Source: Artocarpus heterophyllus (Eukaryota > Streptophyta > Magnoliopsida > Rosales > Moraceae). Taken from it: a DNA stretch of 64,000 nt. Shown piece after piece: positions 51,862 to 64,000 of the stretch. Numbering within the stretch: position 1 is the stretch's first letter; each line of letters starts with the position of its first letter. Below the pieces are notes generated by a model. The model did not search any database. It saw only the letters and a list, made by a program, of their open reading frames with translations, and was not told the DNA's origin. The position numbers and the translations under genes are program-made. The stretch covers positions 19,242,004 through 19,306,003 of the forward strand of contig CM046349.1 of NCBI GenBank assembly GCA_025403435.1, in the 5' to 3' direction.

Positions 51862-53354
51862 TGTTAGAAAATAGTACGCAGCAGAATTTTAAAATTTAAT
51901 ATTAGAGTATTTTTCAACACATAAGTTTGACATACTATATGCATAAATTAACCAGATCTTACTAACCTTGTAAATGCCGAAAAGCTACCGCAATCAATGA
52001 AGAGAAGGGTGTTGCAGAAAGACCTCAACCAACTGGACTTCTTTACTATTCTTTGTCTACAACCAGTGTGTGTGGGCACACTTGTACAGCTTTTCGCAGT
52101 TGGCTCTCCTTCCAACCAATTGAGACAACCCAAAGCTACAGTTCGTGATTTGTGAACAATAGCTCTCAAGGAGTTTCAGAGTCTCACTAGCAGAATACTC
52201 ACTCTTAATTTCTCAACTAATCTAAATAACAATGTAGAGTCATTCCTTATTTATAGAGGTCAAACAAAGGCAATCATTATCAGATTAGGCCTTAAAATTC
52301 GAGTTTGAATCAGTTTCAAATTTGAATCCATGTAATCAAACTCAGCATCTAATAGTCGTAGTCGACCGCGTCGTCGTAGATACCCATGTTCGAATTTGAA
52401 TCAAACTCCAACGTTGATCCGATAGTTCCTATCTCAACCTATTGCATAATTCCTATCAATTAGTTCCAGGTATCTTTGATAAAGTCTCAATTTTAATTCT
52501 AATAACCCAATAGAGAAGTTATCTAATTAAAATAATTATATCCCATACTAATAAGATATTATCCATAATAATTCAAAATATTTATCTTGAATTAATTCAC
52601 CAAATTAATTCAACCGATAAACCAACATGTTTATCTTAAATTAATTACAGAATTAATTCAATCGATAGATTAACATGAATTATTAAATTCAATTAACTTG
52701 AATTTTAGCCAATCTAATATATTTGATATAAGTCACTAATTTATTTCAAAAACAAGCCGTATAGTCACAGGATTTTTGTGAGCTAGCAAAGGGAACCAAA
52801 TGGACCTATATAGTTCAAGCTCTAGATAATTATGAAACCCAATATCCTAGATATACATTTCATAACTATTAGCTCTAACGCTACTCTATTAAAAGCTTAG
52901 AGCTGTACTCTCGAACTACATAGAATTACGAAGCCCGAATAGCTAAGTCTCCATGATATATCATAATATGTCGTATTCCTATAGGATTATTCATAATCGG
53001 CTTAAGGATAAAGTTTGTCTTACCTCCCGATTATTTTTCTCTTACGTTCCATTATCTCACCATTGGAAAACTTACCATCTAAAGACAATATACCATTCAG
53101 TTACACCTATGTATCTAAATGGTTGAGCACTTCGGTTTTTCAATTACAAGATAACGTATATAAGAGGATATCAACTGCTCCTAAAGAGGAGCTATGGATT
53201 CCATATCTATGAACAACAGGTCTACATTATTAAGAGTCATGCCTCCAACGTATCTGCATGCGTACTAACATAAAATGCAGATGTCACCCTTTGGTACATC
53301 AAAAGACACAAGTCAAGACAACGGGCCAACTATGCATCTCAGGATTAAGACACA
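51862..53354 (-). repeat. Copia D 3' LTR, truncated
   Basis: About 1.49 kb. It lacks the first 450-500 bp of U3, and is otherwise co-linear with 55411-57354. Confidence 0.82.
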
Positions 53355-54567
53355 AGTCTTTTAGAGTTATTATCATTTATCTCAACATTAGGTAGTAAGT
53401 CCATCTTAGGTTTGATAAAATAGAGATTATTTTGCATCCATCCAGAACAGATAAAAGATTTGTTTTTACAAATCACCACTTTATGATTAAAAGAAACTAA
53501 ATAGGAGTCTTTAAATAAACAAGCAATAGAAATTAAATTCCTTTTAAGTTTAGGAACATAAAAATAATCTCGCAAAATTAAAATCCTACAATTATCAAAA
53601 TACAAATGGACGTCTCCCACTACTTTAGCTAAGACCAAGGATCCATCGCCTATCTAAAGCATGAAGTCTTTACGTAGCAGACTTTTCATTTCTTTAAACC
53701 CCTATAGAGAAACACAAACATTATTAGTTGCATCAGAATCTATGACCCAAATGTCATTGGATTCCTCAACCAAACAAGTTTCAACAACCAGAAGATCACA
53801 CCTACCTCCTCGGGAAAAGAAGTCCTTGTAATTCTTCTTGATGTGCCCAACCTTCCCGCAAAAAAAGCACTTGAGCTTCTTCGGGTTCTTCTTCTTTTTC
53901 TTCTTATTCTTGTCATTTGCAGGGATAGAAGACTTCTTGTTCTTGGCCCGTTACTTCTTTACATTCCCAAGGTTGGGATTAGAACCAGACGTAGCCGCCA
54001 AGTTGGCCTCACCACCAGCAGGAGACTCCCTGATCAACAGTTAAAACTCCTGCAACTGCTTCATCAACTCTGTTAAGGCCATATCTCAAAGTCCATTATC
54101 ATCTGAGTTTTAGCATTGATGTCAACTCCATTGGTTTGAGACCTCAACAAGGTAACCCATGACTAACATCATATGCTCCTTCATAGACGTTCCTAGTCTC
54201 TGTTTGTAGTTCAAGAGTTTTTGAAGCACCCCTTGCCACTTTATTAGGGCCTAGCCTCCGAACGTGTCTTCAAGATTATCTAAGATTTGCTTCACAATAT
54301 CATAATCTTCATGTTGAGCCTATAGCACGTTATTCATGTTGATCATAATATAGCAGCAGGCCTGATTATTAACATCTTTGTAGCGATTATACGCTTGGAT
54401 TTGCTCATTAGTGAAATCTCCCGTAGGCTCAAGAGGACATGGTGTCGTCAGCACAAATTTCAGTTTCTCAAAGGATAGGACAATATTTACGTTTCGTTTC
54501 TAATCATTATAGTTCTCACCAGTTAATTAGTTTTGTCAAGTATCGATGATAAAGCGTTCTTAGACAT
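53355..54567 (-). pseudogene. Copia D gag-protease remnant
   Basis: Gag ATG at 54567, co-linear with copia A. It has frame breaks and a deletion of the gag middle near 54085. A Lys-rich stretch and zinc knuckle lie near 53830-53900. The protease box reads DSD for DSG. The following TAG is at the same codon as in copia A (11658). The frame ends in the pre-integrase NDNNSKRL at the deletion junction. Confidence 0.88.
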
Positions 54568-55396
54568 TTTTAATGTACAATAAAGAATCATATACCAAAC
54601 ATAAGCAAACATAGCAAAATAATTTAGTAAGATAACACAATCATGTAAAAATATGCAAATGTATTCATGTGTCAAAATCTTGAAAAAGTCACAACCTTAT
54701 AATGATAATTCCTAACTCAGAATTCAACAAGCCCCTAGGGGAGTCATGCTAAATTCAATCACGAATAGGGATCCCCTCCTGATTAATATATTTCATCCAA
54801 GACCCGTATGATCCAACATATATTAATAATCGTTTCTTTAGCCATTTATTTTATTAATAGAGCTCCTATGGGAGGTTGATAATAAAATTAACATGAGTAT
54901 ATAATCATTATTTTAATATTTTATTCATGATTTATAATCAGTACCTAGGGGTGTGCAACTATAAATCATGCTAAAATACCTTCTCCTCTCGGAGATCCAA
55001 CCCAGTACATGATGAAGTCCCTTCCTAGGGGTCGGAACCATCATGTGCTACCTATAGACCAACAATAGAGGCCGTAGGTCCTCTCTTCGAAAACCTTCTC
55101 CCACTCAATCTTTTGAAATCAAAGTTTTATTTTAAAAACATGCATGAATGAATTTAATATGAGCGGCACTCCCTATTCTATATGAAATGTTATCAACATA
55201 CATAGCAAATCATATTATAAGGCAAACAAGCAAAGCAATCATGCAAAGCTACAAGCAAAATAATAATAAATAACTATAATATTATGGTTCTATCTTAGAG
55301 AAAAGAAAATAAAAATTACAAGAGAATAATCGAAACATATTATTGATAGTTCATCCTTAAATCTTCAAATTATATACTTCTTCATGTAAAAACCTA
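54568..55396 (-). other. Copia D leader, shortened
   Basis: CCCCTAGG boxes near 54735, 54953 and 55027 and a decayed hairpin near 54784-54830. It is only about half as long as the copia A leader. The palindrome-cluster part seen in A and B is missing. Confidence 0.7.
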
Positions 55397-55408
55397 GCTC
55401 TAATACCA
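55397..55408 (-). other. Copia D primer-binding site (tRNA-iMet)
   Basis: The minus strand reads TGGTATTAGAGC, one mismatch, two bases inside the 5' LTR. Confidence 0.85.
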
Positions 55409-55410
55409 AT

Positions 55411-57354
55411 TGTTGAAAAAATAGTACGCAGCAAAAGTTTAAATTTTTTATATCAGAGTATTTTCCAAAACACAAGATTGGCACACTATATGTATAAATT
55501 AACCAGATCTTACTAACCTTGTAAATGCCAAAAAGCTCCCACAATCGATGAAGAGAAGGGCGTTGCAGAAGGACCTTAACCAACTGGCCTTCTTTACTAT
55601 TCTTTTTCCACGACCGGTGTGTATGGGCACACACGTATAGCTCTTCCATAGATGGCTCTCCTTCCAACCAATTGAGAAAACCAAAAGCTACGGTTTGTGA
55701 TTTGTGTAAAAATAGCTCTCAGGGAGTTTCAGAGTCTCACTAGCAGAATACTCACTCTTAATTTCCCAACTGATCTAAATAACAATGTAGAGTCATTCTC
55801 TATTTATAGAGGTTGGACCTAGGGTCAATTATTATCAAATTAGGCCTCAAATTCGAGTTTGAATCATTTTCAAATTTGAATCCACGTAATCAGACTCGAT
55901 GTCTGATAACCGCGATCGATCGCACCATCATAGATACCCATGTTCGAATTTGAATTGAATTCAAAGGTTTATCTGATAGATCCTATTTCAACCTATTGGA
56001 TAATTCCTATCATATTAGTTCTGGGTATATTTGATAGAGTCTCCATTTTAAAATAATCATATCTAGATAAACCCATACTAATAAGATATTATCCACAATA
56101 ATTTAACATGTTTATCTTGAATTAATTCACCAAATTAATTCAACTGATAAACCAACATGTTTATCTTAAATTAATTACAGAATTAATTCAACCGATAAAT
56201 TAACATGAATTATTAAATTCAATTAACTCAAATTTTAGCCAATCTAATAATTTGACATAAGTCACCAACTTATTGGAAAAGCACGCCGTATCGTTATAAG
56301 ATTTTTGTGAGCTAGCAAATGGGACCAAATGGACCTATATAGTTCAAACTCCTGATAATTATGAAACCCAATATCCTATATATACATTTCATAATTATCA
56401 GCTGCAACGCTACTCCACTAAAAGTTTAGAGCTACACTCTCGAACTATATAGAATTACGAAGCCCGAATAGCTAAGTCTTCAAGCATATCATGATGTGTT
56501 GTATCCCCATGGGATTATCCATAATCGGCTTAAGGATAAATTTTATCTTACCTGTCCAATTATTTTTCTCTTACGTTTTAGTATCTTACCATTAGAAAAC
56601 TTACCATCCAAAGACAGTATACCATTTGGTTACACCTATGTATCCAAATGGTTGAGCGGTCCAGTTTTTCAATTACAGGATAACGCATGTAAGAAGATTT
56701 CAACTACTCCTAAAGAGGATCTATAGATTCCATATCTATAAACAATAGGTCTAGGCTATCAAGAGTCATGCCTCCAACGTATCGGCATACTTACCAACAC
56801 AAAATGTGGATGTCACCTTTTGGTACATCAAAAGACATAAGTCAAGACAATGGGTCCACTATTCATCTTAGGATTAAGATACAACATATATGATTGTCTA
56901 AAGTGAATCGATTTGCCAAGATAGAATTATTAATCTAAATCAATTCACTTTATGCCCTGATCCAATGCATCGTCAACTATGACAATACACCGATATTTCT
57001 ATTCGCAGAGTCCACCTCTGATGGCGAAGACAAACCATCTCCTATTAGGAATATAGACAACATAACAATTTTTGTATGAATAAAATGCCCAACTTTATTC
57101 CCTCGATTGCGGATCTTATGATTTAAATCGTCACCTTTAGAATCATGTCTTCTGCATAATCTGTCCATCATATGTCAGATTCTAAAAGGTTTAGACCGAC
57201 AGTCTCAAACTTTTATTTGCTTATCATACATTCAACAAATATGAAAGTAAAGAGGACAAGATTTGGTATATAAATAATAAATAAATTCTTTATTGATAAA
57301 AATGTCTCCAAAAACATATTAAATTTTTGCTCCTTAGGGAAAACATGTCTAACA
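55411..57354 (-). repeat. Copia D 5' LTR
   Basis: 1944 bp. The U3 segment before the TATA box (about 55890-55990) carries GATCGATCGC-type palindromes instead of the TCGGCCTGCCGA cluster. Confidence 0.88.
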
Positions 57355-57359
57355 CTTCA

Positions 57360-57575
57360 ATCATCTAAACTCTTGCCTTTGGCATATCAGCAGATATAAG
57401 CTATAAACATGGAGTCATGAATCCACTTAAAGATTAAAATAACACATAAATGATTATCAAAGAGTATTGATTTAAGCCAAATGGAATTATTATTAAATCA
57501 ATTCAACTTTAGGTTTAGTCTAGTATGCAACCACTATTAGGACTACCACACCAATATATCTACAAAGGAATCAAT
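57360..57575 (-). mobile_element. Copia I 3' LTR, piece 2
   Basis: Continues piece 1 across the copia D insertion. Its order (CCTTTGGCATATCAGCAG, AATGATTATC, AATCAATTCAACTTTAGG) parallels the U3 part of the A-family LTR. It stops at the TCAAT duplication of solo LTR G. Confidence 0.55.
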
Positions 57576-59531
57576 TGTTGGAAAACAAGTATGTAGCGAA
57601 ATTTTAAAAATTTTAAATCAGAGTATTTTATAAAACACAAGTTTGACATGCCACATGCATAAATTAATGACAGATCTCACTAACCTCTTTTGTATAACCA
57701 AGTGGGCTCAAATCTGTATATAAAAGAACATTCCAAAAGAGCCTCAACTAATTGGCCTTTTTTGCTATTCTCTACCCATGATTGAAGTGCTGGTGGCTAT
57801 AGTCATACAGCTTTTCCTTCAGTGACTCTCCTTCCAACCATTAGAGAAAACCAAGAGCTAAGGTCCTTGATGTTGAATAATAGCTCTTTGGGAGTTTCAG
57901 AGTTTCTCACACTAGAGTAGTCACAATTTGCTTCTCCAATGATCTGAATAACAAAGAAACTCACCCTGTTTATAGTAGTCTGACCTGGAGTTAATCATCA
58001 TCAAATTTGGCCTCAAAATTTGAGTTTAGATCAGTTTTAGAATAAAATGTATGAAGCAAAATCTGACTCTAACTTCCACAGTCGACCATACCTAGTGTAT
58101 CGTGGTCAAATGTGTAATCGCAATACTAGAGTTCAAATCGAATTTAAACTCTTCAAGCTGATCTGATAGTTCCAAGCTCAACCAATTGGATAAATCCTAT
58201 CTTGTTTGTCCTAGGTATCCTTTATAGAGCCTTAATTTTAATTCAAATAACCAAATAGAAAAGTTATATGATTAAATAGTCATATACAAGTAAACCCATA
58301 CAAATAAAATATTATCCAAATAATTCAACATGTTTATCTTGAATTAATTCACAAAATTAATTCAATTGATAAATTAACATGAATTATTAAATCCAATCAG
58401 CTCGAATTTTATCCGATCTAATAATTTAACATAAGTCACTAATATGTAGGAAAAACACGCCGCATCATTACAGGATTTATTATGAGCTAGCAAAAGGGAC
58501 CCAATGGACATATATAGATCAAACTCCTATAATTATAAAATACAATATCCCAGATACATATTTTATAATTATCAACTCTAACACTACTCCACCAAAAGCT
58601 TAGAGCTGCACTTTCAAACTATAGAAAATTACAAAACTTCAATAAGCTAACCGTCTATGACATATCACAATGTGTTACATCCCCATAAGATGTTTATATT
58701 TAGCTTAAGGATAAATTCTATTTTACCTTTCTGATTATTTTTATCTTACGTTCCGTTATCACACCATTGGAATACTTACTATCCATAGATAGTGCACCAT
58801 TTAGTTATACCAATGTATCCAAATGGTCGAGCGCTCCAATCTTCTAATTATAAGATAATGCATATAAGAGAATATCATTAACTCTACAAAAGAGCTATGG
58901 ATTCCATTTCTATGAATAACGAGTCTACATAAATCAAGAGTCATGTCTCTAACATACCAGTACGCGTACCATCATTAAGTCAGGATGTCACTCTTAGGTA
59001 CAATAAAAGACATAAGTAAAGATAACAGGCCCATTAGTCATTTTAGGATTAAGACACAGTAAATATGATTATCTAAAGTGAAATAATTTAAACAAATAGA
59101 ATTATTAACCAAATCAATTCAACTTTTTGTCCCGATCCAATACATCTTCAACTATGACAATGCACCAATGTTTCTACTCATAGAGTCCCACTCTGATGAC
59201 CAAGGCAAGCCATCTCCTGTTAGGAATGTAGACAACATAACAATCTTAGTATGAATAAAGCACCCAACTTTATTCCATCGATTGCAAATCTTATGATTTA
59301 GAGCATCACCTTTAAGATTCATGTCTTTTGCATAATTTGTCGATCATATGCATGATTTTTAAAAGTTTAGACTGACAGTCTCAAACTTTTGTTTACTTAT
59401 CATACATTCAATAAAAATAAATATAAAGCGGACAACATTTGATATATAAATGATAAATAAACTTTTTATTGATAAAATGTCTCCAAAAACGTATTACAAC
59501 ATTTTACACATTAAGGCACCTATGTCTAACA
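57576..59531 (-). mobile_element. Solo copia LTR G, A family
   Basis: 1956 bp with intact ends and a perfect TCAAT duplication (57571-57575 and 59532-59536). The U3 segment carries GTCGACC-type motifs near 58080 rather than the palindrome cluster, as in copia D. Confidence 0.93.
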
Positions 59532-59536
59532 TCAAT

Positions 59537-59879
59537 CCGCACCGACAACTAAGATAAGCTGCCTTCTTTTTTGCACATAGATACTTATTACAACTTTGTC
59601 ATTATAAAGTGCTCATCTCTATACATAGACTGCGGGCTACATAATTTAGACTATTAATCTCCTAATCAAATCTTTTCTTTATATAAACTCCATATATGCT
59701 CAATTCCAAGATTTGGTTCTAATAGTCACGGATCACATGTTTGTTAATATACAATCATTAATGTGATAGAAATATGAGAACCATTATTAATACATGAAAT
59801 ATTCGCATTATTATTTATTTAACTAAAAATGACATAAATACATTCTAAATATTTATTCCTTAGGGTACTAATCCTAGCA
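59537..59879 (-). mobile_element. Copia I 3' LTR, piece 3
   Basis: Start of the LTR on the minus strand (TGCTAGGATTAGTACCC at 59879), directly preceded on that strand by a polypurine tract. It joins piece 2 across solo LTR G. Confidence 0.65.
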
Positions 59880-59892
59880 ATCTCCCACTTGC
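59880..59892 (-). other. Copia I polypurine tract
   Basis: The minus strand reads GCAAGTGGGAGAT, identical to the tract of copia A. Confidence 0.85.
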
Positions 59893-60102
59893 CCTAAGTG
59901 GGTAAATGTGACATGCTGTGAATCTTTAAGCCTTCTATAAAACCCTTGACTACCAAGGTCATAATAAAAGGATTGATAAGGTTGTCCTCGAATGATAATT
60001 AGCAAAATCATCACATTATCACTCTGCAAAGTTCCTAACGATATTATAACTTTTATTGATATGTTTACTCCTCTTTTGGCATCTTGAATACTAAGTATTA
60101 TC
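59893..60102 (-). pseudogene. Copia I RNase H C-terminus
   Basis: Decayed end of pol on the minus strand, just upstream of the polypurine tract. It is split from the rest of pol by solo LTR H. Confidence 0.65.
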
Positions 60103-62016
60103 TGTTGGAAAAATAGTACGTAGCAGTATTTTAAAATTTTTTATACCAAAGTATTTTTCAAAACACAAGTTTGTCACGCTATATGCATAAATTAACCAGA
60201 TCTTACTAACCTTGTTTGCCAAAAAACTCTTACAGTCTATGAAGAGTATAACGTTCCCACAGAGCCTCAACCAACTAATCTTCTTTGCCATTCTCTATCC
60301 ACGATCAGAGTGCATGTGAGCGCACATCATATAACTTTTCCCTAGTGACTCTCCTTCCAACCAATTTAGAAAACCCAAAGCCATAGTTCATGATGTGTGA
60401 ACAATAGCTCTTAGAGAGTTCTAGAGTCTCACTAATAGAGTCTCACACTTAATCTCTCAATTGATCTACATAATAATGAGTCTCATTCCACTATTTATAG
60501 AGGTTGGCCCAGGGGTCAGTCCTTATCAAATAAGGCCTCAAAAATTTGAATCAGAATCAATATTAGACAAGAAATTGCGTCTAAAAATGCATGATCATAA
60601 CTGGCAAATCGGCTTGCCGAACTTACTCCATTAGCAGGCCAAACTTAAAGATCGGCCTGCCAAACTTATGATAAATGATCTCTGCGAATCTTTTATTTTC
60701 CACCCGAGATTCTTGGGATAGAGCCTTAGTTTTAATTCAAATAACCCAATAGAGAAGTTACTGATTAAAACAGTCATGTCAAGATAATCTCTAAGAAAAT
60801 AAATATTCCCGATAATTCAACAAGTATATCTTGAATTAATTTTCATAAAATTAATTCAGCCGGTAAACAGACATGAATTATTTGATCCTATTGAATTTTT
60901 AGCCAATTTGATAATTTGACACAAGTCACCAATTATTGAAAAAGCATGCCGTATCATTATAGGATTTATTGTGAGCTAGCAAAGGGGACCTAATAGACCT
61001 ATATAGGTCAAGCTCCTGATAATTATGAAACCCAATATCCCAGTTATACATTTCATAATTATCAACTCCAACGCTACTTCACTAAAAGCTTAGAGTTGCA
61101 CTCTTGAACTATATAGAATTACGAACCCATATAGCTAAGTCTCCATGACATATCATAATGTATCATATTCCCATAGGATTATCCATAATCAGCTTAAGGA
61201 TAAATTCTGTCTTACTTTCTCAATTATTTTTATCTTACGTTCCAATATCTCACCATCAAAAAACTTACCATCAAAAAATGGTATACCATTCGGTTACACC
61301 TATGTATCCAAATGATTCAGCGCTCCAATTTTCCAATTACAGGATGATGCATATAAAAGGATATCATCTACTCCTAAAGAGGAGCTATGGATTCCATATC
61401 TAGGAATAACAGGTCTACGCTATCAAGAGTCATGCCTCCAATGTACCAGCATGCGTACCAACATAAAATGTGGATGTCACCTTTTGATACATCAAAAGAC
61501 ATAAGTTAAGACAACGGGCCCACTATTCATCTTAGGATTTAAATACAACACATTTGATTGTCTAAAGTGAATCAATTTGCCAAGATAGAATTATTAATCC
61601 AAATCAATTCACTTTATGCCCTGATCCAACACATCATCACCTATAACAATGTGCCAATGTTTCTATTTATGGAGTCCACCTCCAATGGCCAAGATAGACC
61701 ATCTCCCGTTAGGGATATAGACAACATAACAATCTTTGCATGAATAAAGTGCCCAACTTTATTTTCTCGATTGCAGATCTTATGATTTAGACTGTCACCT
61801 TTAGAATCATGTCTTCTGCATAATCTGTCCATCATATGCCTGATTCTAAAGGTTTAGACTGACAGTCTTAGACTTTTATGTGCTTATCATACATTCAACA
61901 AATATAAACATAAAGAAGACAAGATTTGGTATATAAATAATAAATATATTCTTTATTGATAAAAATGTCTTCAAAAACATATTACATTTTACTCCTTAGG
62001 GTGTACATGTCCAACA
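60103..62016 (-). mobile_element. Solo copia LTR H, A family
   Basis: 1914 bp, TG...CA ends (right edge CATGTCCAACA), perfect TTATC duplication (60098-60102 and 62017-62021). The U3 palindrome cluster is reduced to three copies near 60604-60664. Confidence 0.94.
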
Positions 62017-62021
62017 TTATC

Positions 62022-64000
62022 TATAGTCACAGTATTCCATAATATAAAAATTATAGATTTATCTATACCATAGACTATCTCAGGATCTCTAAGGAAACAT
62101 TCCTAGCCACACAATTTCCCTGGATGCCTCAATGGCAACCACACATTTGGCTTCTATGGAAGAATCATCAATACAAGAGAGCTAGATAATACTCCCACTA
62201 TGAATCCACTTCCTAAAGTAAAACTAACCTTGTAGTTAATCTTTTCGAATCCTAATCTGGTTGGAAGTCAGAGTCCATGTATCCTATAGGTGTTTAGTCC
62301 TTTCCCGTATATACTCATATAATTCCTAGTTCTCCTTAGATACATAAGTTATATGCGTGACTACCTGCCAATGTTATGGCTTAGGATTCGATCGATATCA
62401 ACTTGCTATTCTAATTGCATAAATAAATATCCAATCTTATGCAAAGCATAACATACATTCCTACTACTAAGGCAGAAGGAACTCTTCCATGTATTTTCTT
62501 TCCTCTAATGTCTAAAGACAATCATCCCTAGAAAGAATGATTCCATACCGAATAGGTTAAGAACCTATCTTGGAATACTACATTGAAAACCTCTCTAGAA
62601 CTTTATCTATGTACTAGGTTTTGAGACACAACTATCTTTTTCTTCTAATTGTTGCTAAATAATTAAACCTAAAGAATATAATTAGCTTGTCTCAAATCCT
62701 TTAAGTCAAACTGTTTGGTTAACTAAATTTTGACCAATGACATTGTGCCTATGTCATTCTCAATGAGTAAAATGTCATTAACATAATGTACCAAAAAAAA
62801 CCACTTTTTATCCTTAATGCGTTTATAATACATGGTTTGTCAAGATTTTGCTCGAACCTATATGAATTAACCACCTTATAAAATCTTATGTTCCAAGATC
62901 AAAAAGCTTGCTTTAATTTGTCAACTAACTTAAGCAACTTGCAGATCTTATCCTCTTAGCCCTTTGCCTTGAACCTGTCTAGTTGTGTCATATAGATACT
63001 ATGCTCAAAATTGTCATTTAAAATGCAATTTTGACATCCATTTGTTTTATCTCGTGGACAAGATACCTATCAATGGATAAGAGTGTGTAGATAGACTTTA
63101 GCATCGCTACAAGTAAGAAAGCTTCATCATAGTCAATGTCCACTTTGTACTTGTATCCCTTTGCTACAAGTCTAGCATTAAAGGTCTTCATCTTTCCATC
63201 TACTTCTCTTTTCATCTATAGATCCCTGCATTTAGATACTTAATCCTTTAAAGTGTTTCTACAAGCAACCAAACTTTGTTGAAGACATAGATTCCGATTT
63301 AATATTCATGGCTCTTTGCCAAATTTCACAAGAAATGTTACAAGTGTGGAAACTAAGACTTTACTTTAGGATATCTTACAAAATTGCAAACTTTTAAATG
63401 AGATTCTAACTTCCAAGCTTCCTTATCCAGAACATATGCCAAACCTCAAGAACAACTTTAGTTGGAATATTGCTTAGAAAATAACATGCAATTTGTAGTA
63501 CATCCCTAAAAAAGGTATGTTTAATGTTGTATAACTCATTATGGGCTGTACTATATCCAATAAGCTTAAATTTCTTATGTCCATTACACCATCTACTATG
63601 GAGATGCCAGTGTAGTCAAATAGGATATAATCTTATTCTCTAATAAGTGTCCTAGAGACTTCTTGGAGAGATAATTTCCACCTCTTTAGAATTGAAGTGT
63701 TCTTATGGGTTTACCTAATTACTTCTCCACGTTCCAGCACATTTATGTAAACATAAATGTCCACGTGCACTAAGTCTAGGACTTCTTCGGCCTGATTTCC
63801 TTTAGCTCTAATAAGACCGTTTGGTCAATTTGCCCTCCAAACAAGGGTCAATGTGGTAAAGATTCCACCTCTAAGAAATTTAGAGGACCATCTTTAGCTA
63901 ACTTTTGTATCTTGTTAAGGCCTATATGACCTTAAATGTAAGTGCCAAAGATACGTCTTATTAGACTTAGAAATATTAGCCTATTTAGAGTTATTAGTTT
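62022..64000 (-). pseudogene. Copia I pol remnant, running off the window
   Basis: Minus-strand continuation of copia I: RNase H around 62020-62500, RT around 62650-63230 with a YVDDILLI-like box near 62790 and [11 protein letters not shown] and QMDVKIAF near 63200-63020, then integrase from about 63300 to the window end (HSDV/DDYSRYG-type region decayed, zinc finger near 63930). It is more diverged than copies A-D and heavily broken. Confidence 0.8.

Larger units (their letters stand above)
51862..57354 (-). mobile_element. Copia D: internally deleted A-family element
   Basis: Minus strand. Left edge TGTTAG (LTR end, final base pair changed) and right edge AACATGTCTAACA (LTR start). Both LTRs have the same U3 variety. 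Flanking 5-mers CTTCG (51857-51861) and CTTCA (57355-57359) agree in four of five bases. Between the LTRs remain the primer site, leader, gag and the start of integrase only. RT, RNase H and the first part of the 3' LTR are gone, with the break at 53354/53355. Confidence 0.8.

Overview
The window is nuclear DNA from a flowering plant. It holds one ordinary host gene, an intact six-exon minus-strand gene for the cytosolic 40S ribosomal protein S14 (uS11; coding 26617 to 23979). Almost everything else is LTR retrotransposon, much of it nested. The plant assignment rests on GT-AG introns, telo-box/TATA/site II promoter motifs, a Ty3/gypsy chromovirus, a Sirevirus with an envelope-like ORF, and tRNA-iMet primer sites. 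The species cannot be told from the sequence.

Layout. 1-1723: AT-rich DNA and a copia-type LTR remnant. 2441-19565: a decayed Ty3/gypsy chromovirus on the minus strand, split by a structurally complete Ty1/copia element (copia A, 7035-16724) with a perfect TGAAC target duplication. 19566-23480: organelle-like DNA split by a solo gypsy-type LTR (20202-22640). 23979-26840: RPS14 and its promoter. 28139-30179: solo copia LTR (duplication AAACC). 31464-32463: terminal-inverted-repeat element. 32890-33929: two truncated LTRs. 33930-39787: copia B, cut off in integrase where a Sirevirus (39788-47634) has inserted. The Sirevirus has a 5' LTR, gag, pol and an envelope-like ORF but no 3' LTR; it ends abruptly against copia C, an inverted gag-pol fragment (47635-51540). 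51541-64000: a nest in which an old copia (I, minus strand, running off the window) carries an internally deleted copia D (51862-57354), solo LTR G (57576-59531, TCAAT) and solo LTR H (60103-62016, TTATC).

One copia family (A, B, C, D, solo 28139, G, H) accounts for at least seven insertions. All autonomous elements seen are broken by stops, frameshifts, deletions or lost catalytic residues.

The most interesting signal is a cluster of imperfect 12-bp palindromes (consensus TCGGCNTGCCGA). It lies upstream of the TATA box in LTRs of the A family and, independently, in the LTR of the unrelated Sirevirus. In the Sirevirus a second cluster sits between pol and the envelope-like ORF, directly before a TATA-like palindrome (46350-46365). 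I infer a shared enhancer-like module and a possible separate internal promoter for the envelope-like gene. A second signal is a conserved 12-bp stem and repeated CCCCTAGG boxes in the 1.7-kb leader before gag of the A family.
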